Shown: positions 22,566 through 33,360, counted from the first letter of the stretch. The stretch: 64,000 nucleotides of DNA from Takakia lepidozioides (GCA_030704615.1 CM060733.1:5022001-5086000); one strand, 5' to 3'. Notes: generated by a model from the letters alone, not told the origin. A program made the numbers and translations.

Positions 22566-23220
22566 TTCATGAACTTAAGGCATGAGTGGCTGATTGTTTC
22601 ATTTCGAACCTGATATGCTTTGAGCCTGGTTCCGGAGATTTATCTCCAGAACTGCAATCTGTTTTTGTGATGAGTTTACAATCTGCATATATGGTGGTAA
22701 ATGTTATATATCAAACCAAGGTTCTTTCCTAAATGTGAATGACCTGGAAACCTTGTTAGAAAGATGAATGGCTTACAAATTGGACTATGTATGGCTTGAC
22801 CCATGGATTAAATTTCAAAGGGTTAGAACATGTGTTAGGGTTTTAATACTGAATGGATGTGGGACATTGCTAGGGCGCCAGAGCATGACATTCCATGCAT
22901 TCACGCCATTGGATGCCAAACTTTTTTTGGCACGTTGGACCAAGGTTTGTATGCATTCACAAACTGCCGACCTTGCTCATTGCCTGGTTGACCTTATTTT
23001 CCATAATTGCTAACTTTGTGGGGTGGAGGGGCTTGTGTTAGGCTGCAACTGGAGGCACCTCTCCATGCAACAGTTTTCGTACTAGAGGTGAGCATGCATG
23101 CACCTGTTGGCTATCAGTTCTATACAATGTGGCCATTTACATGTTGGGTACTTCAAACTATTAGTAGATGCATTGGTAAATGTAACTGCTAAGGGGTGTT
23201 GGGTGTGATGTTTGCAGGCT

Positions 23221-23722
23221 GAGAAAGCCACTCTTGATATTGCCACCGACAGTGCACCAACTACGGCGCCTTCAAAGGCAACCCCCAAATATCAACCCCC
23301 TGCCACAGTGGCAGATATTCTTATGCTACCAAAAGTACTCTGCACTTTGAGTGATTGCTTATACTGGATGGTCCTCATTATCTAGTTTTCAATGTACATG
23401 TAAGTCTTCATGGGTTGATTAATGTGGGTTTTATGGTAGGTGCTGTATGCAGTTTAAGTTGAAGGACAAAATCAGCCTGTATGATCATCATTTACCACGA
23501 CACAGGGTTGCTAGTGGAATTGTCACTGGTGTGCCTAACAAAGACACATATCACTGCCGTGTTATACCTGAAGGATTGTGGCGGGTTGAGGTGAATGATA
23601 TCTATATTCCCAATTGTGTCTTGCCTCACCCTAACGAGGAAGAGGTCCCACCGCAAACAATATTGGAGGATGTCGTCGGTCTGAATTGTCTTTGGCCAGA
23701 GAAGAACATGAAGAGGGCTTAG
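23221..23722 (+). pseudogene. TNP1/En-Spm-like transposase domain (PF03017-type)
   Basis: Two plausible exons are seen: a Pro/Thr-rich one at 23,218-23,335 (AEKATLDIATDSAPTTAP to ILMLPK, then gtactc) and a second from about 23,452 (FKLKDKISLYDHHL, then VASGIVTGVPNKDTYHCRV, DIYIPNCVLPHPNEE, VVGLNCLWPEKNMKRA). The GTI...V.V..V.IP...L..P......D..G..I.WP pattern is that of the TNP1/En-Spm-like domain. The product would act as accessory transposase or DNA-binding protein. Upstream exons are not found. It lies on the opposite strand to the DUF4218 remnant. Confidence 0.75.
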
Positions 23723-23929
23723 ATTTCGTTCGCCCGGGCATAGACATTGTTGGCAGTGAGAAGAAGGCAGGAAAGCAGTTCAGTGTTTCTAGCATGCATG
23801 TGGAGACGTCGTGTAGAAGTTAGGCTCAAACTTTTATCATGGCTAGATTTTGTTGACAGTATTCCAACACTTAACTCTCTGGGATTCTAGTCTATTTTGT
23901 GGAGCTTAAATCCCCAATGGTACTTCTTT

Positions 23930-24773
23930 CACTACACTAGTGGTATGTGTTCCTCTAGTCATGATTATAATCACTTGCACATCATTGTAATAGTGGTATA
24001 ATTTAAAACCGTGGGAGTAGCCAAATGCACACAATCGCCTACATTACCACTTGTTTAGTGGTATAAGTAGTCACATATATAATACTGTACTAGTGGTATG
24101 AATTCCTCCAGTGGTATTCCTAATCACTTACACACCACTCTGTTAGTAATCACTCCAATCCATAGTTCCCACTCAGAGAGACACCATGAATGACTCAAAT
24201 AGCTTACGCACCACTCTGTGGGTAATCCTTCCAATGACCTGTTGAGAGACATCATCCACTCACATAACCACTCTGTGAGTGATATTGTATATTCTCCGTT
24301 TTCATAGAATGACTCTATGAGTCATTTTGTGATCACTCAACAAGTGGTTTCGGAAGTCATTGAATTTCACTCCATCCATTTTGTAGCACTGACACACGAC
24401 ACGTGTCCATGCTGAGAGTGTCGCCACGTGTCGACACAATCTCCAATATCATCCACGGACCACCGGTTTACACGTCTCCACTACAAAACGGAAGTGGTTA
24501 CTTTACCACTATGACACGTCAGTTTACCACTGTGACACGTCATAAGTGGTTGGTTTACCTTAGTGACACGTCATTGACATGTCACAGTGGTTAATTTACC
24601 ACTGTGACACGTCAGCTAACAGGTGGACCCGGACGTGAGTGGTTCGAACCACTGTCCTTAACCACCAGTGCCACGTAATGTCTTTTACCACTCACTTGTC
24701 CTAATGGGTTCTTTATCACTCTGAGGCCAGAGTGGTTTAGTGTCTTTTACCACTCAAAATGAGTGGTTAACAG
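23930..24773. repeat. CACTA-1 right subterminal repeats
   Basis: Dense copies of accact and agtggt motifs appear here, with a cluster of tttaccactgtgacacgtca-type units (about 24,495-24,620) repeating every 25-45 bp. These mirror the left end and are the expected binding sites for a CACTA DNA-binding protein. Confidence 0.75.
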
Positions 24774-24802
24774 AGTGGTTATTCCGCGTTTTTCTTCTAG
24801 TG
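24774..24802. repeat. CACTA-1 right terminal inverted repeat
   Basis: It ends in gtttttcttctagtg, the reverse complement of the left end, and is followed by TGA, the right half of the target duplication. Confidence 0.95.
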
Positions 24803-26878
24803 TGAATGATTGATGGACAACCCATTGAATTTCCATTCCCTGCGGTGGCATGGGGTTGGCCTTTCCAAGCATATCCAGCACCCTGATATGATATAGGTTC
24901 CGCTTGTCCAACGTTATTTCACCAGAGAATGCGAGGTTGCCAACATTGTCTGGTATGAACCCCAATCCTGTGGCCTCCATGTCATGAATTGCCAAAATCA
25001 GAGCCACTGTTACATGATTGCATTGATCCGATGCCATCCAGGCAGGGAGAGTGCAATTGTCCCTGGTCTCATCCAGTAGTGGGAGCATGAACTGAGGGAT
25101 CTGTGAGATGATTGTGTTCCAGGCTTTTGACCTTCTTTTCCCCACTATTCCAACAATGTCTTCCTCTTGAAGGAAATGTCCCTCAGATCTGGTGCTTGCA
25201 ATGTGCGTAAAACCTTGTCCCTCCCAGAAGGCCCATGTGGGGGTTTGCCTTAGCAAGGAATCGGAGTCCATGTTATAATTGAGAAATAGTGGTTGTCGCA
25301 GGCATTCCTGCAACATTGTAGGCATTTTCTAGAAAAGATTACCTCTGAGCGTGTGCCAGGCTCTCCAGATTGATTACCAAGGTTTGGAGCCTAACCCAAC
25401 ATTCGCGTTTCTGCCCTACACTATCCTTCTCAGCGAGAAAGCCCAAAGGGGGGAGGATGTGGGTGTAGCTCCCATGAGGTATGGTTAAATTAGCTTGCTC
25501 CATGGGCTGTTGTAGTGCTTGATCGTTCTAGGCACCCACTTTGCCAGTAAGGCCTTAATCTGTGATCCGGGGTCTATAATACCCAATCCCCCCTGGCTTT
25601 TCTTTTGGCACAACTGGTCCCAAGAGACAAGGGCTCATCTGATTGGAGTCGATGGGGTGGCTCCCCAAATAAAGTTACGTATGAGCGCTTTGATTTCCTT
25701 GACGAGCACTGGTCCTGGATCCCAGACTGTAGAATAGAACCAGGATGTCGATAGCAGCACTTGATTTGCCACCAAGGCCCTTCCCACGATGGATAGCATA
25801 ATAGAGCTCCAATATGCCAATTTTGCTTTGAGCTTTTGTATGACCCCTTTCATGATGGTTTGCAGTGTGAGTTTTAGCCCCATCTGGAGGCCCAACATCA
25901 TATGACTTTCACCCTCCCTGAGCCATTTTAATCCAATGTCATGACCCCATGGTTGGTAGTGAGCGGCAAGACCTCCATTCTGCAGTAGTGACAAAATTCC
26001 CACTGACTTGTTCCAATTGACCTTCAAGCCTGTTCCCAAGCAGAAAGTGTGAAGGGATTGCAGTGCTCTGTCAATGTTGCCTTTTGACGAGTTGTCGAGC
26101 AGCATGGTTGTGTCATCTACGTACATGGATATCTTGAGCATTTTGGGGCGGTAAGTTGGGAGGTGCAACCCAACAATGTCTGGCATGTGGTCCAGAAGGT
26201 GTCCGAGCGAGTTTGCAGCAATGAGGAAAAGGAAGGGTGCCAAGGGGCACCCTTGCCTCCCAGATCTTGAAATTGGGAAGGAACCAGAGATGACCCCATT
26301 GATCATCACTCTGCTTGAGGCTGAGTGAAGAAGGATGTGAACCCAGGTAAGGAAAGGCCCACCTAGCCCTATCTTTTCTAGAGCTTGAAGCAAGAATGTC
26401 CAATCGATGGAATCAAATGCCTTTTCGAAGTCCAACATAAGGAAGGCCAGTGGTTGATTGTTTACCTCAGCTCTGTGGAGTGCCTCATGAGCCAGCAATA
26501 TATTATCAAGGATCATCCTGTCTTGTAAAAACCTGTTTGATCCTGCCTGATGATGCTGGAGAGGAGAGGTTGCAACCTGAGAGCCAGTGCCTTGGCTATT
26601 ATCTTGTAGGTGGAGTTTAGGCGAGTGATCGGTCTATAGTTGGCCATGTTATCCCTTTCTCCTTTCTTAAAGATGACAGTAATGAGGCCTTCTGAGATCT
26701 GGGAGGGCATCAACTTTTTGTCGAGGATGTCATTGGCCATTAGGATGAATTCATCATCAATTGTGCTCCACAATGCCTTGAACAATTCTATGGGGAGCCC
26801 GTCTAACCCAGGTGATTTTATTGACGCCATTGACTGCACTGCCAAGCCCAGCTCTTCCACTGTAAAAGGAGAAGCCAA
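24803..26878 (-). pseudogene. L1 reverse transcriptase and connection region
   Basis: Read leftward from 26,878: VEELGLAVQSMASIKSPGLDG, GLITVIFKKGERDNMANYR plus PITRLNSTYKIIAKALA, QTGF, then after one frameshift at about 26,515 MILDNILLAHEAL, MLDFEKAFDSIDW (first catalytic Asp), RQGCPLAPFLFLI and MYVDDTTML (catalytic YVDD near 26,120). The frame then stays open to about 25,635, followed by a connection region (to 24,803) that ends at CACTA-1. These are the ordered RT motifs of plant L1 elements. One frameshift and a few stops disable it. Confidence 0.92.
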
Positions 26879-28010
26879 CGCTGTTTTGACCCATTATGAT
26901 ACCAGGCATGGAATATGTTGTATGAGTGTAGCTCTAGCCTGGTCTTTTTCCTGTGAGGGTTGCTGTTGACAAAACAACCTCTGAAAATAATTTGCAGCAT
27001 GGATTTTGGGTTGTCAACCAGCAATCCTGAGGTTGGATCTTTCAGCGCAGGTACCAGCGTGGCGTTTCTCCTTTGAGCTGCTTTGACAAAGAAATACCTC
27101 GTCATTTTTTCCCCTTTCAATGACCAATTGACCCCCGCCTTGACTCTCATAAACTGTTCTTTTGTGTGCTGAAGTAGGGAGAGATTTCTTTTCGCCGTTT
27201 TGTAAGATAGCAGAGTTTGGGGGCCTTCACGCCCTGATTGTCGTTGAAACTGGCAAACCTTCAAGCACCTAATCAGTGCTTTCTGCCTCTGGGATTTTTC
27301 TTCCGCCTTCTTCCTTGATATTTGCTGACAAGCGATTCTGAGCATGGTGAGTTTTGCCAGGAAGCGCAAAGTGGGTGAAATGTGGGGCGACACTGCAGAG
27401 GACCACGTATTTTGAAGATCTTGGATGACCTATGGATCCTTGAGGATGGATGGGTTCAATTTAAAGAAGCCCCTCCCCCGCACCCTGGAGCCCGGTGCAT
27501 TGAGCTGTAGCTGAATTGCGGCGTGATCAAACCCTGGCTGAATCGGCTCAATTTGAATTCTCTTGGACCAGCCAATGAGGGAGGTTGTGCAGTAAAACCT
27601 GTCCAGGCGGGCCTGGCATAAATTTGGTGGCACCCTGTTATTGGACCAGGTGAACTTAAGCTCCCCAATACTAGGGGCGGTTGCATCCAACAAACCAACA
27701 GTCAAACAGAGAGAGTCCCATGCATCTGTTTCTGCAGGTGAGAGACCGTGAGCAGACTGACCATCTACTTCATGCTCTACCATATTAAAATCGCCCCCCA
27801 CAATCCAGTGCTGGATTAGTGGGTGCTGAAGCATTTTGTCCTTGATTTGATTCAGAGAAGCACTCTTTCATCCTCCTCATTAGGGGCATAGATGTTCAAA
27901 AGACCCACACTGCCCAGAGATTGACCCATGTTCTAAACCAGAAATTGGACACGACCTTGGACCCAAACATCATTAGAAAGGACAGACTGTGTCAGGTAGA
28001 GGCGGAAGAT
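26879..28010 (-). pseudogene. L1 endonuclease C-terminal part and linker
   Basis: From 27,990 leftward the frames read VGLLNIYAPNEEDER, then HPLIQHWIVGGDFNMVEHEVDG (the GDFN signature of EEP endonucleases), LKFTWSNNRVP, CQARLDRFY and FDHAAIQLQL, the S/DHA.. metal-site block. A linker (26,818-27,393) then joins to the RT. The N-terminal third of the endonuclease, with its catalytic Glu, is missing, so the copy was truncated here against the neighbouring R2-like LINE. Confidence 0.88.
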
Positions 28011-28069
28011 GAGATGATGCGGAGCTAGCCACATCAGCCCGATGCAAAATAGATATGGCTTGTTTTCTC

Positions 28070-28905
28070 TACAAAGTAACTGAAACACGTTGTCGATAGT
28101 AGGCGACAAGGACGGAGGCATGTGGGATGCCAGTGGACCCGCTCTTGGCTGCATGATGTGCACATGTCTGCAAGAAATCGTCGAAGTGCCGGTGCAATGA
28201 ACCAAATATCTCGACCCCCACTGGAAGAAATGTGTCGGTGGGGTGACGATCGTTGTAGTCGCGCTCCTTGGCCTGGGCTGCTATAATGGTTGTCGTGCCT
28301 GTTGTGGTAGCTGTGAGATAGCAGATTCGCTCGAGTGGGCTCGGCGAGAACGACATCTGCTAGGGTACGCAAACCATCTCTAGATAGGACGATGTCAACA
28401 CGGCGCCGTATAGAGTGGGACGTGAGCGTGGGTCGTAGATGTGGTTGCTCACGCAGTACATGATACCCTGCCTCCCGAGCAATAGATGTCACCGCATCGC
28501 GAACCATATCATGAGACGCAGTGCGCTCACCACCACATGGACAACGGAGGAGATGGATGACAAGGTCATCGATGGGCTAAAGACAGACGCAGCGCTGAAG
28601 GCCCAATGCCGAAGGATGAGGCAAACCGAGTCGCGTAGTAATGAAAATAGGGGATGAGAGGCGAAAGGTTGCGATAGTGGGTCGTGCTACCAACCATCCC
28701 CCTGCTCCGGGTCTTGCGCATGATAGAAGTTGGGCTCGATGCAACTCAGAAGAAGCACTTGAGAGCATGTCGGAAAATGAATGACGGTGCACGCGCTCGA
28801 AAATGGACTCCTGAAGATGGTCGAGGCCTTGAGCAACCAACTGCTCAAATGGTGGTAGACATGCTCGCGCCGGTGCCGGAAGAAGATCTCGTGCAGAGCA
28901 GAGAT
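28070..28905 (-). pseudogene. R2-like LINE C-terminal region with zinc knuckle and RLE endonuclease
   Basis: From 28,905 leftward the text reads LCSARDLLPAPARACLPPFE, GAGGWLVARPTIATFRLSSP, GLPHPSALGLQRCVC, a stop, PIDDLVIHLLRCPCGGERTA, DAVTSIAREAGYHVLREQPH, RRVDIVLSRDG and ADVVLAEPT, and after frameshifts RQRVSVTLQ. The C-C-H-C spacing fits the knuckle that precedes the endonuclease in R2-group elements. Endonuclease assignment rests on the acidic motif pattern and position. Confidence 0.75.
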
Positions 28906-28908
28906 ACT

Positions 28909-30123
28909 CACTACAGCAAATGCGGGGGGTTTGCGACACCAGCCGCGCCCCCACGCCCCGCGCGGCGCTGACCCTGCGACGCCGAGCCTGCGGCGTTTGT
29001 TTGCGACGCCTCGGCGTCACAATCCCCCGTTGCGACACCATTACGACGCCCAGCCGTCGTAAGGTGGCATGAAGGGGGAAAAATGGCCCTCGCTTCGACG
29101 GTTTTTTTTTCTTGCGACGCCCCGGCGTCGGAAATCCTATATATATATATTTTGGACGTTGCGACACCTCGGCGTCGCAAAAGCGTCACTACGGGCGCCC
29201 CAGCGCCTCTGCGACGCCAGGGCGTCACAACAGCATCACCATAGTGAGAGTTTGTTTTTTTTTTTTTTTTTTTTTTTGACTTTGCGGCGGGGGCGCCCCG
29301 CGCTGGGACGCCCCGCGCTGGGACGCCCAACGTTGCGACGCCAAGGGTCGTAATGGCGTCGCCACATGGGGTCGCAATGGTGTTGTTGTCAGCTTAGGTC
29401 ATCACAAGGACGTCGCTTAGGGCGTCTGGCGGTGGGGGGTGCAACAATGGCGACGATGCTGGGGCTGGGCACTAAGGCTGTGGAGGTTGCAACTCCCCGA
29501 CGTCACAAGAGAGACCCCTTTAGAAGGAACTTGAAGGCTCTTGAAGGAAATCTTTATATGTGTATATATATATTTAGATTGTTTTTGTGATACATAGATG
29601 TAACATAGGTGTGTTGGTTAGTTTGTAGTGTCTTAGAAATGTTATAATGTGGAGGTCTTAGGTTCAAGTATGCATTGCATTGCATGATGTATGTAGAACA
29701 ATGAATATATCGCCATTAGAGAGAACCGGAGTCAATGGTCAACGCCGGAGTCAATGGTCAATAAGTTTTTGAAATTCAAGTTTCAAATTCAAATTTTCCC
29801 GCCTAAATTCAAATGTACCCCCTTAAATTGTGACGTTCGGGGGTCGCAAAGTGCGACCCCAGGACGGTACTAATTCTGCATTGCAGAGAAGGTTTTTTTG
29901 TTTTTTTTGTTTTTTTTTCCTTTCTTTGACGCCCGGGCATTGCAAATCGCGGTTTCGCCTATTTGCGACCCCCATTGGTCGCAAATTTGTGACGTTTTTT
30001 TGGCGACGCCCTTGCGACGCCCGGACGTCGCAAATTTGAGTTTTTCCCCCTGCCTGAAAAGGGCTGTTTTACGACGCCGCGGCGTGGCTGCGGCGTCGCA
30101 AACCCCCCCCTTTTCCTGTAGTG
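28909..30123. mobile_element. CACTA-2: non-autonomous GC-rich CACTA element
   Basis: The left end is CACTACAGCAAATGCGGGGG and the right end is the reverse complement of CACTACAGGAAAAGGGGGGG. The first 32 bp of the two ends match at 28 positions, and both continue into TTTGCGAC. The putative 3-bp target sites are ACT and GCT, so the duplication is imperfect by one base. The ends are packed with gcgacgcc/ggcgtcgc subterminal motifs, well over a dozen copies. No transposase is encoded. It lies inside the R2-like LINE, in its thumb region. Confidence 0.85.
28925..29360. repeat. CACTA-2 left subterminal GCGACGCC-type repeats
   Basis: Copies of gcgacgcc, gcgtcgca and close variants occur in both orientations about every 20-40 bp, interrupted by A/T-rich and poly(T) runs. 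A matching cluster lies at about 29,930-30,110. The motifs are CpG-rich and partly self-complementary. Confidence 0.85.
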
Positions 30124-30139
30124 GCTGCTGGAAGGGTAA

Positions 30140-31300
30140 AATGCCACTGTCGACATGTGTTATGGCGTCCATAAGGATGGGACGATGGTCATAGAGAAAT
30201 CGTGAAGCGAGGGTTGGCGCCACCAACGCCCAACTGCCGAGGAAAGCTGACGGGGCGGTAGTGACAGTGGACAAAAGACCCACACCGCCGGAAGAGACGG
30301 GCAGGGTGGCTTGCTGTCGTGGCAAAAGTCCCTGAGCATCCTCCAAAGCTCCTGGTCCTAACAATCTCCCGAAGGTAGTCATCATGGTAGTATCAAACCC
30401 AGATAAGAGGTGTAGGAAATCTGGGCTGGGTGGAACAATGCGCAAGAAATATGAGGGACGCTGAAGGAAACATTTGGTCAAGATTCCATATGCTACCTAT
30501 ACATCTCCGAGCCTAGGAAGGAGATCGGCGTGGGTGACATCCTGGTGGAGTGCATCTTCCAAGAATGACTTTGTGAACTAGGTGGTGCCAAAAGGGACTC
30601 CCAGGATTATGATGCCATTGGGCGAAGCAATGAAGTGAGCAGGGAGGACAAAATTTGCAGGGAGACCGGATGGAGACCACATCGCACATTTGCGAGGTTG
30701 CACTGAAAGGCCCACGGCAGAGAGTTGGGTGACAAAATGATGGTAAGCTGAAAGTACTTGTGAGGCAGGGCCTACAATGTGCGTGTCGTCTGCCACCGAC
30801 GGAAAAAGACAAGATGAGTGTACTTGTGCTGAAGCCGTCAGGGCGCGGACATGAACCATGACAAACAAAGGTCCTCCTAAAGGGTCGCTTTGGCGGGTCC
30901 CAACCTTGGACTAAATGATGGAGCACTCACCTAGGCGAGAATGATGACTGTAGTATAGGGGAGTGGTGGATGCATAGAATAATCGAACAAACGGAATGAG
31001 CTGGTGGAAATCTCCTCCGGCTGAACGGAGCTCCTGAAATATAGCTGCTCGTGACACAGTGTTGAAAGCGTTGGTGACGTCGACCTGGAGAACCACCAAA
31101 GGTGCGGAAAGAGGTGTCCGGAGAAGACATCTCGAAACTGAAGACAAAGTGAGCGGCTGACAAGGCAGTAAAGAACCTCTCCAACTGCGATAAGGCGGAT
31201 GCCAGTACCTGAGGGTTTGCTCATAGCCAACAATTTGGAGGCCCCAAGGAGACAGGCCACTAGGGCAGGGATACGGCCAGCAGCAATGAAAGAGCAAATC
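30140..31300 (-). pseudogene. R2-like LINE reverse transcriptase core
   Basis: The minus strand reads VVLQVDVTNAFNTVSRAAIF (first catalytic Asp), RLFYASTTPLYYS, SDPLGGPLFVM, SVADDTHIVG (the second Asp pair), LSVQPRKCAMWSPSGLP and IIILGVPFG. After a stop it continues with LTKCFLQRPSYFLR and FGRLLGPGALEDAQG. The frame changes twice. This RT is clearly distinct from both other LINE RTs in the window. Confidence 0.85.
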
Positions 31301-31929
31301 TGAAATAGCTGAGAGAAGCCGCTAGCAGAGTCCTGTGGAGAGAATCAGTCGCGTAAGTGCTCATACAGGAGACCGGAAGGACCTGCCGCTGCAAGATGGG
31401 GACTGCGCGTGAAGGCCTGAGTGAAGACCTCCCGATCTAGCTTGAGATCCTGGTCTGGATCGAAATCCTCGACAAAAAACGGCAGAATATCCTGAGCTGA
31501 TGGGTGAAGGGCTTCGAGGGCAGTGACAGTATCCGGTGATGGAGGCGCTGGTGAGGAAGGTGCTAAAGCCTTGGCCGCACGTGAGTATTCGCCAACGTGA
31601 AGTCGCCTGTGGGCCGATGAGGGTGGCTACGTGGAGGAAGCAGGAGGGGCGCGTGCCGTAAGGGCTAGTGCCCGTAATTGAAGCTCATCTTGCAGACTCT
31701 CCCAATCTCCAGATAAAAAACGGCGAAGACGGATGCGCGTCTCTCTGTGCCCTGACTGACCGTCATGAGGGGGCAAAACCAAACACTACTGAGGAAATAA
31801 CAAGAAAAGATACCATGCTGGTATATCATTAGGATCACGAGCCAGCCTGTTTAAGGGCAGACGGAGTGCCAGTTGGACCTCATGACGCAGTGCCACTGGA
31901 ATTCTTGTATAAAGACGAGGCCTTGGCAG

Positions 31930-32367
31930 TCATAGCTGAAATGCGCCCAAGACATCTAGCGCTGAAAGCCAATGCCATACAGAGGTAGGAGGTGGCGCGT
32001 GCAAGACACTGGGCTGAAATGGAGAAGTACCATTTGTGAGGGACTGATGAAGAGCCGCACGCGTGCGCTGGTGTCGCGCAAGCCCTCTGATGCGCGCAAA
32101 AAGACGACCGCAAGCTGGGCATGGGGTACGGTCTGATGGGAGAGGCGCCTGCTGTCGGGGTAAGAGTGATGGGGTCGCTAATGCAGGCTGCACAACTGGA
32201 GAAGAAGGCACGTAGAGAGGCTCATGACCAAGAGGAATTGGTCTTTTGAAAGCATCAAGTAGACTGTCATTGCACCTCTTTACACCCATTTCAGAAAGTG
32301 GTATGTAACCCTGAGAGCTGCCAACATCTTTAGGTTTGGGTTTAGGTCGAGGTTGAGAACTGGTCAC
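31930..32367 (-). pseudogene. R2-like LINE N-terminal region with C2H2-like zinc finger
   Basis: A frame of 145 codons contains CPACGRLFARIRGLARH, a C-x2-C-x12-H pattern with a second His eight residues on. R2-group LINEs carry such fingers at the N-terminus to bind target DNA. Its position just upstream of the RT and its orientation fit that role. Confidence 0.6.
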
Positions 32368-32379
32368 GTACTATGGAAT

Positions 32380-33270
32380 GGGCCCGGTAGGGCCCGTTCC
32401 ACCTAGGAATCTGGCGAGCCTGCGTTCCGGTAGGGTGGAACGGGCACCACCGGACCTGTTCCAGAGCGTAACCGGTGTCCCCCACCTTTGATCAGCAATA
32501 ATACAAACGGCTACGATCGACTGTATATGGGCCGTCGATATGACACATATATGCGAAGATCTGACGGTCTACATTAGCAGCTTCGCGGTGACGCGTTATG
32601 ACAGAGGACCAGCCGATAACATTCAGGAAAAAACCTGAAAAAGTACCCTAATAAGACACCAAAACCGGTTACGATACCGGTGGGGATTCTTGCTCCGTGT
32701 TTGACATCACGGCTGTGTGATCAATACAATATTTCAGGATTAGGGCCCTGCCAACTGAAGGTGTGTCCTTGATTTAAGTGTTGGAATCAATGTCATGGGA
32801 GGTCGGTTAATGTTGCTGAAATAGGACCAAAATGTGAAAAAACAAGTTGCCAAAGGTGGCACAGTTGGATAGAAACAGAGAACATCCCATCAATGTGCTG
32901 GCAAGGTTTTTGTGAGGAATATTTTTTCTTTCGTGAGCAGCCAAGCACGAGAATGTGAAACTAGCTTGTGATGATGTCAATGCATGAAATATGCAGTCTG
33001 ATGAGCATGTATACTGGCGGTGTCTCACAAGCAATAATCCAATCAGCACTTAATGCTTATTAAGCTTTCTATTCAAGTTGATGCTTGCCCAGTCCATTGG
33101 CTCATTTCTCAAATAACTACTGAACTTTGTAAGGGCCCCATAGGCACACTGAATTCATCAATCATACTGCATCTCATGAAGGCATTGTGCTCTGAAGTGT
33201 GTGTACAAACTCAGATAAAGTGATTGAACTGAGTGTCAGTTTCGGTTCACAACTAGGACTGTTCAGCTCC
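32380..33270. other. Intergenic, no gene recognised
   Basis: A GC-rich part (32,380-32,480) contains near-repeats of ggaacgggc and cccgttcc; it could be the LINE 5' UTR. The rest is unremarkable. Confidence 0.4.
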
Positions 33271-33279
33271 CAACAGAAC

Positions 33280-33360
33280 GAAGGCTTGAGGACCAGGGCC
33301 AGGACTAGGACCTCAAGATTTTGAAAGTTGGTGAACAGAGGTGCAGGGACTATGATCACG
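33280..33360 (-). mobile_element. Diverged fragment of the 4.5-kb LINE family
   Basis: The minus strand reads IVPAPLFTNFQNL, matching IVPVPLFTNFESL of the LINE tail at about 4750-4790. Flanking sequence on both sides is not similar. Confidence 0.65.

Larger units (their letters stand above)
15923..24802. mobile_element. CACTA-1: En/Spm-type DNA transposon with captured gene fragments
   Basis: The left end begins CACTAGAAGAAAAACG and the right end is its reverse complement. The terminal inverted repeats are 29 bp with one mismatch. The 3-bp target duplication is TGA (15,920-15,922 and 24,803-24,805), the length typical of CACTA elements. Many copies of accact/agtggt motifs lie next to both ends, as expected for subterminal transposase-binding sites. 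Inside are a DUF4218-type transposase remnant (-), a TNP1/En-Spm domain (+), SINE-like units, a PPR repeat array, OSB-like segments and a LINE fragment. The element sits inside the L1 protein-coding region. Confidence 0.93.
14575..28010 (-). mobile_element. L1-type LINE, interrupted by CACTA-1
   Basis: Read leftward, the element begins inside the endonuclease domain at about 28,000, so it is 5'-truncated or its 5' part is lost. It continues through the RT (26.9-25.6 kb) and connection region (25.3-24.8 kb), is cut at 24,803/15,922 by CACTA-1, resumes with the zf-RVT domain (15.9-15.5 kb), and ends in a 3' UTR and A/T-rich tail at about 14,720-14,575. The tail contains CTCTATCCCCCTTTTATT followed by A-rich sequence. 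Only a few frameshifts and stops are present, so it is younger than the LINE at 4.5-9.3 kb. Confidence 0.9.
28030..32370 (-). mobile_element. LINE of R2-like architecture (zinc finger - RT - zinc knuckle - restriction-like endonuclease)
   Basis: Read leftward: an N-terminal CPACGRLFARIRGLARH zinc-finger-like block (near 32,110), a less clear linker (31.9-31.3 kb), the RT with VDVTNAFNTVSR and SVADDTHIVG (31.2-30.8 kb), a long thumb region (30.5-30.1 kb), the insertion of CACTA-2, the rest of the thumb (28.9-28.6 kb), an HLLRCPCGGERTASHD zinc-knuckle-like block, and a C-terminal region with RRVDIVL and ADVVLAEPT that suggests a PD-(D/E)XK endonuclease. There is no AP-type endonuclease. Frameshifts and stops are frequent. 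Confidence 0.8.

Noticed and set aside
18021-24802. CRISPR-like array in the repeated region
   Set aside because: The repeats are 195-378 bp coding-derived units without short direct repeats and unique spacers. This is eukaryotic nuclear DNA.
28577-29167. 196-codon minus-strand open frame spanning the CACTA-2 left end
   Set aside because: Same situation on the other side: the C-terminal half is LINE, the N-terminal half is antisense of GCGACGCC repeats.
29870-30481. 203-codon minus-strand open frame spanning the CACTA-2 right end
   Set aside because: It joins true LINE coding (30,124-30,481) to transposon terminal sequence by chance; not one protein.
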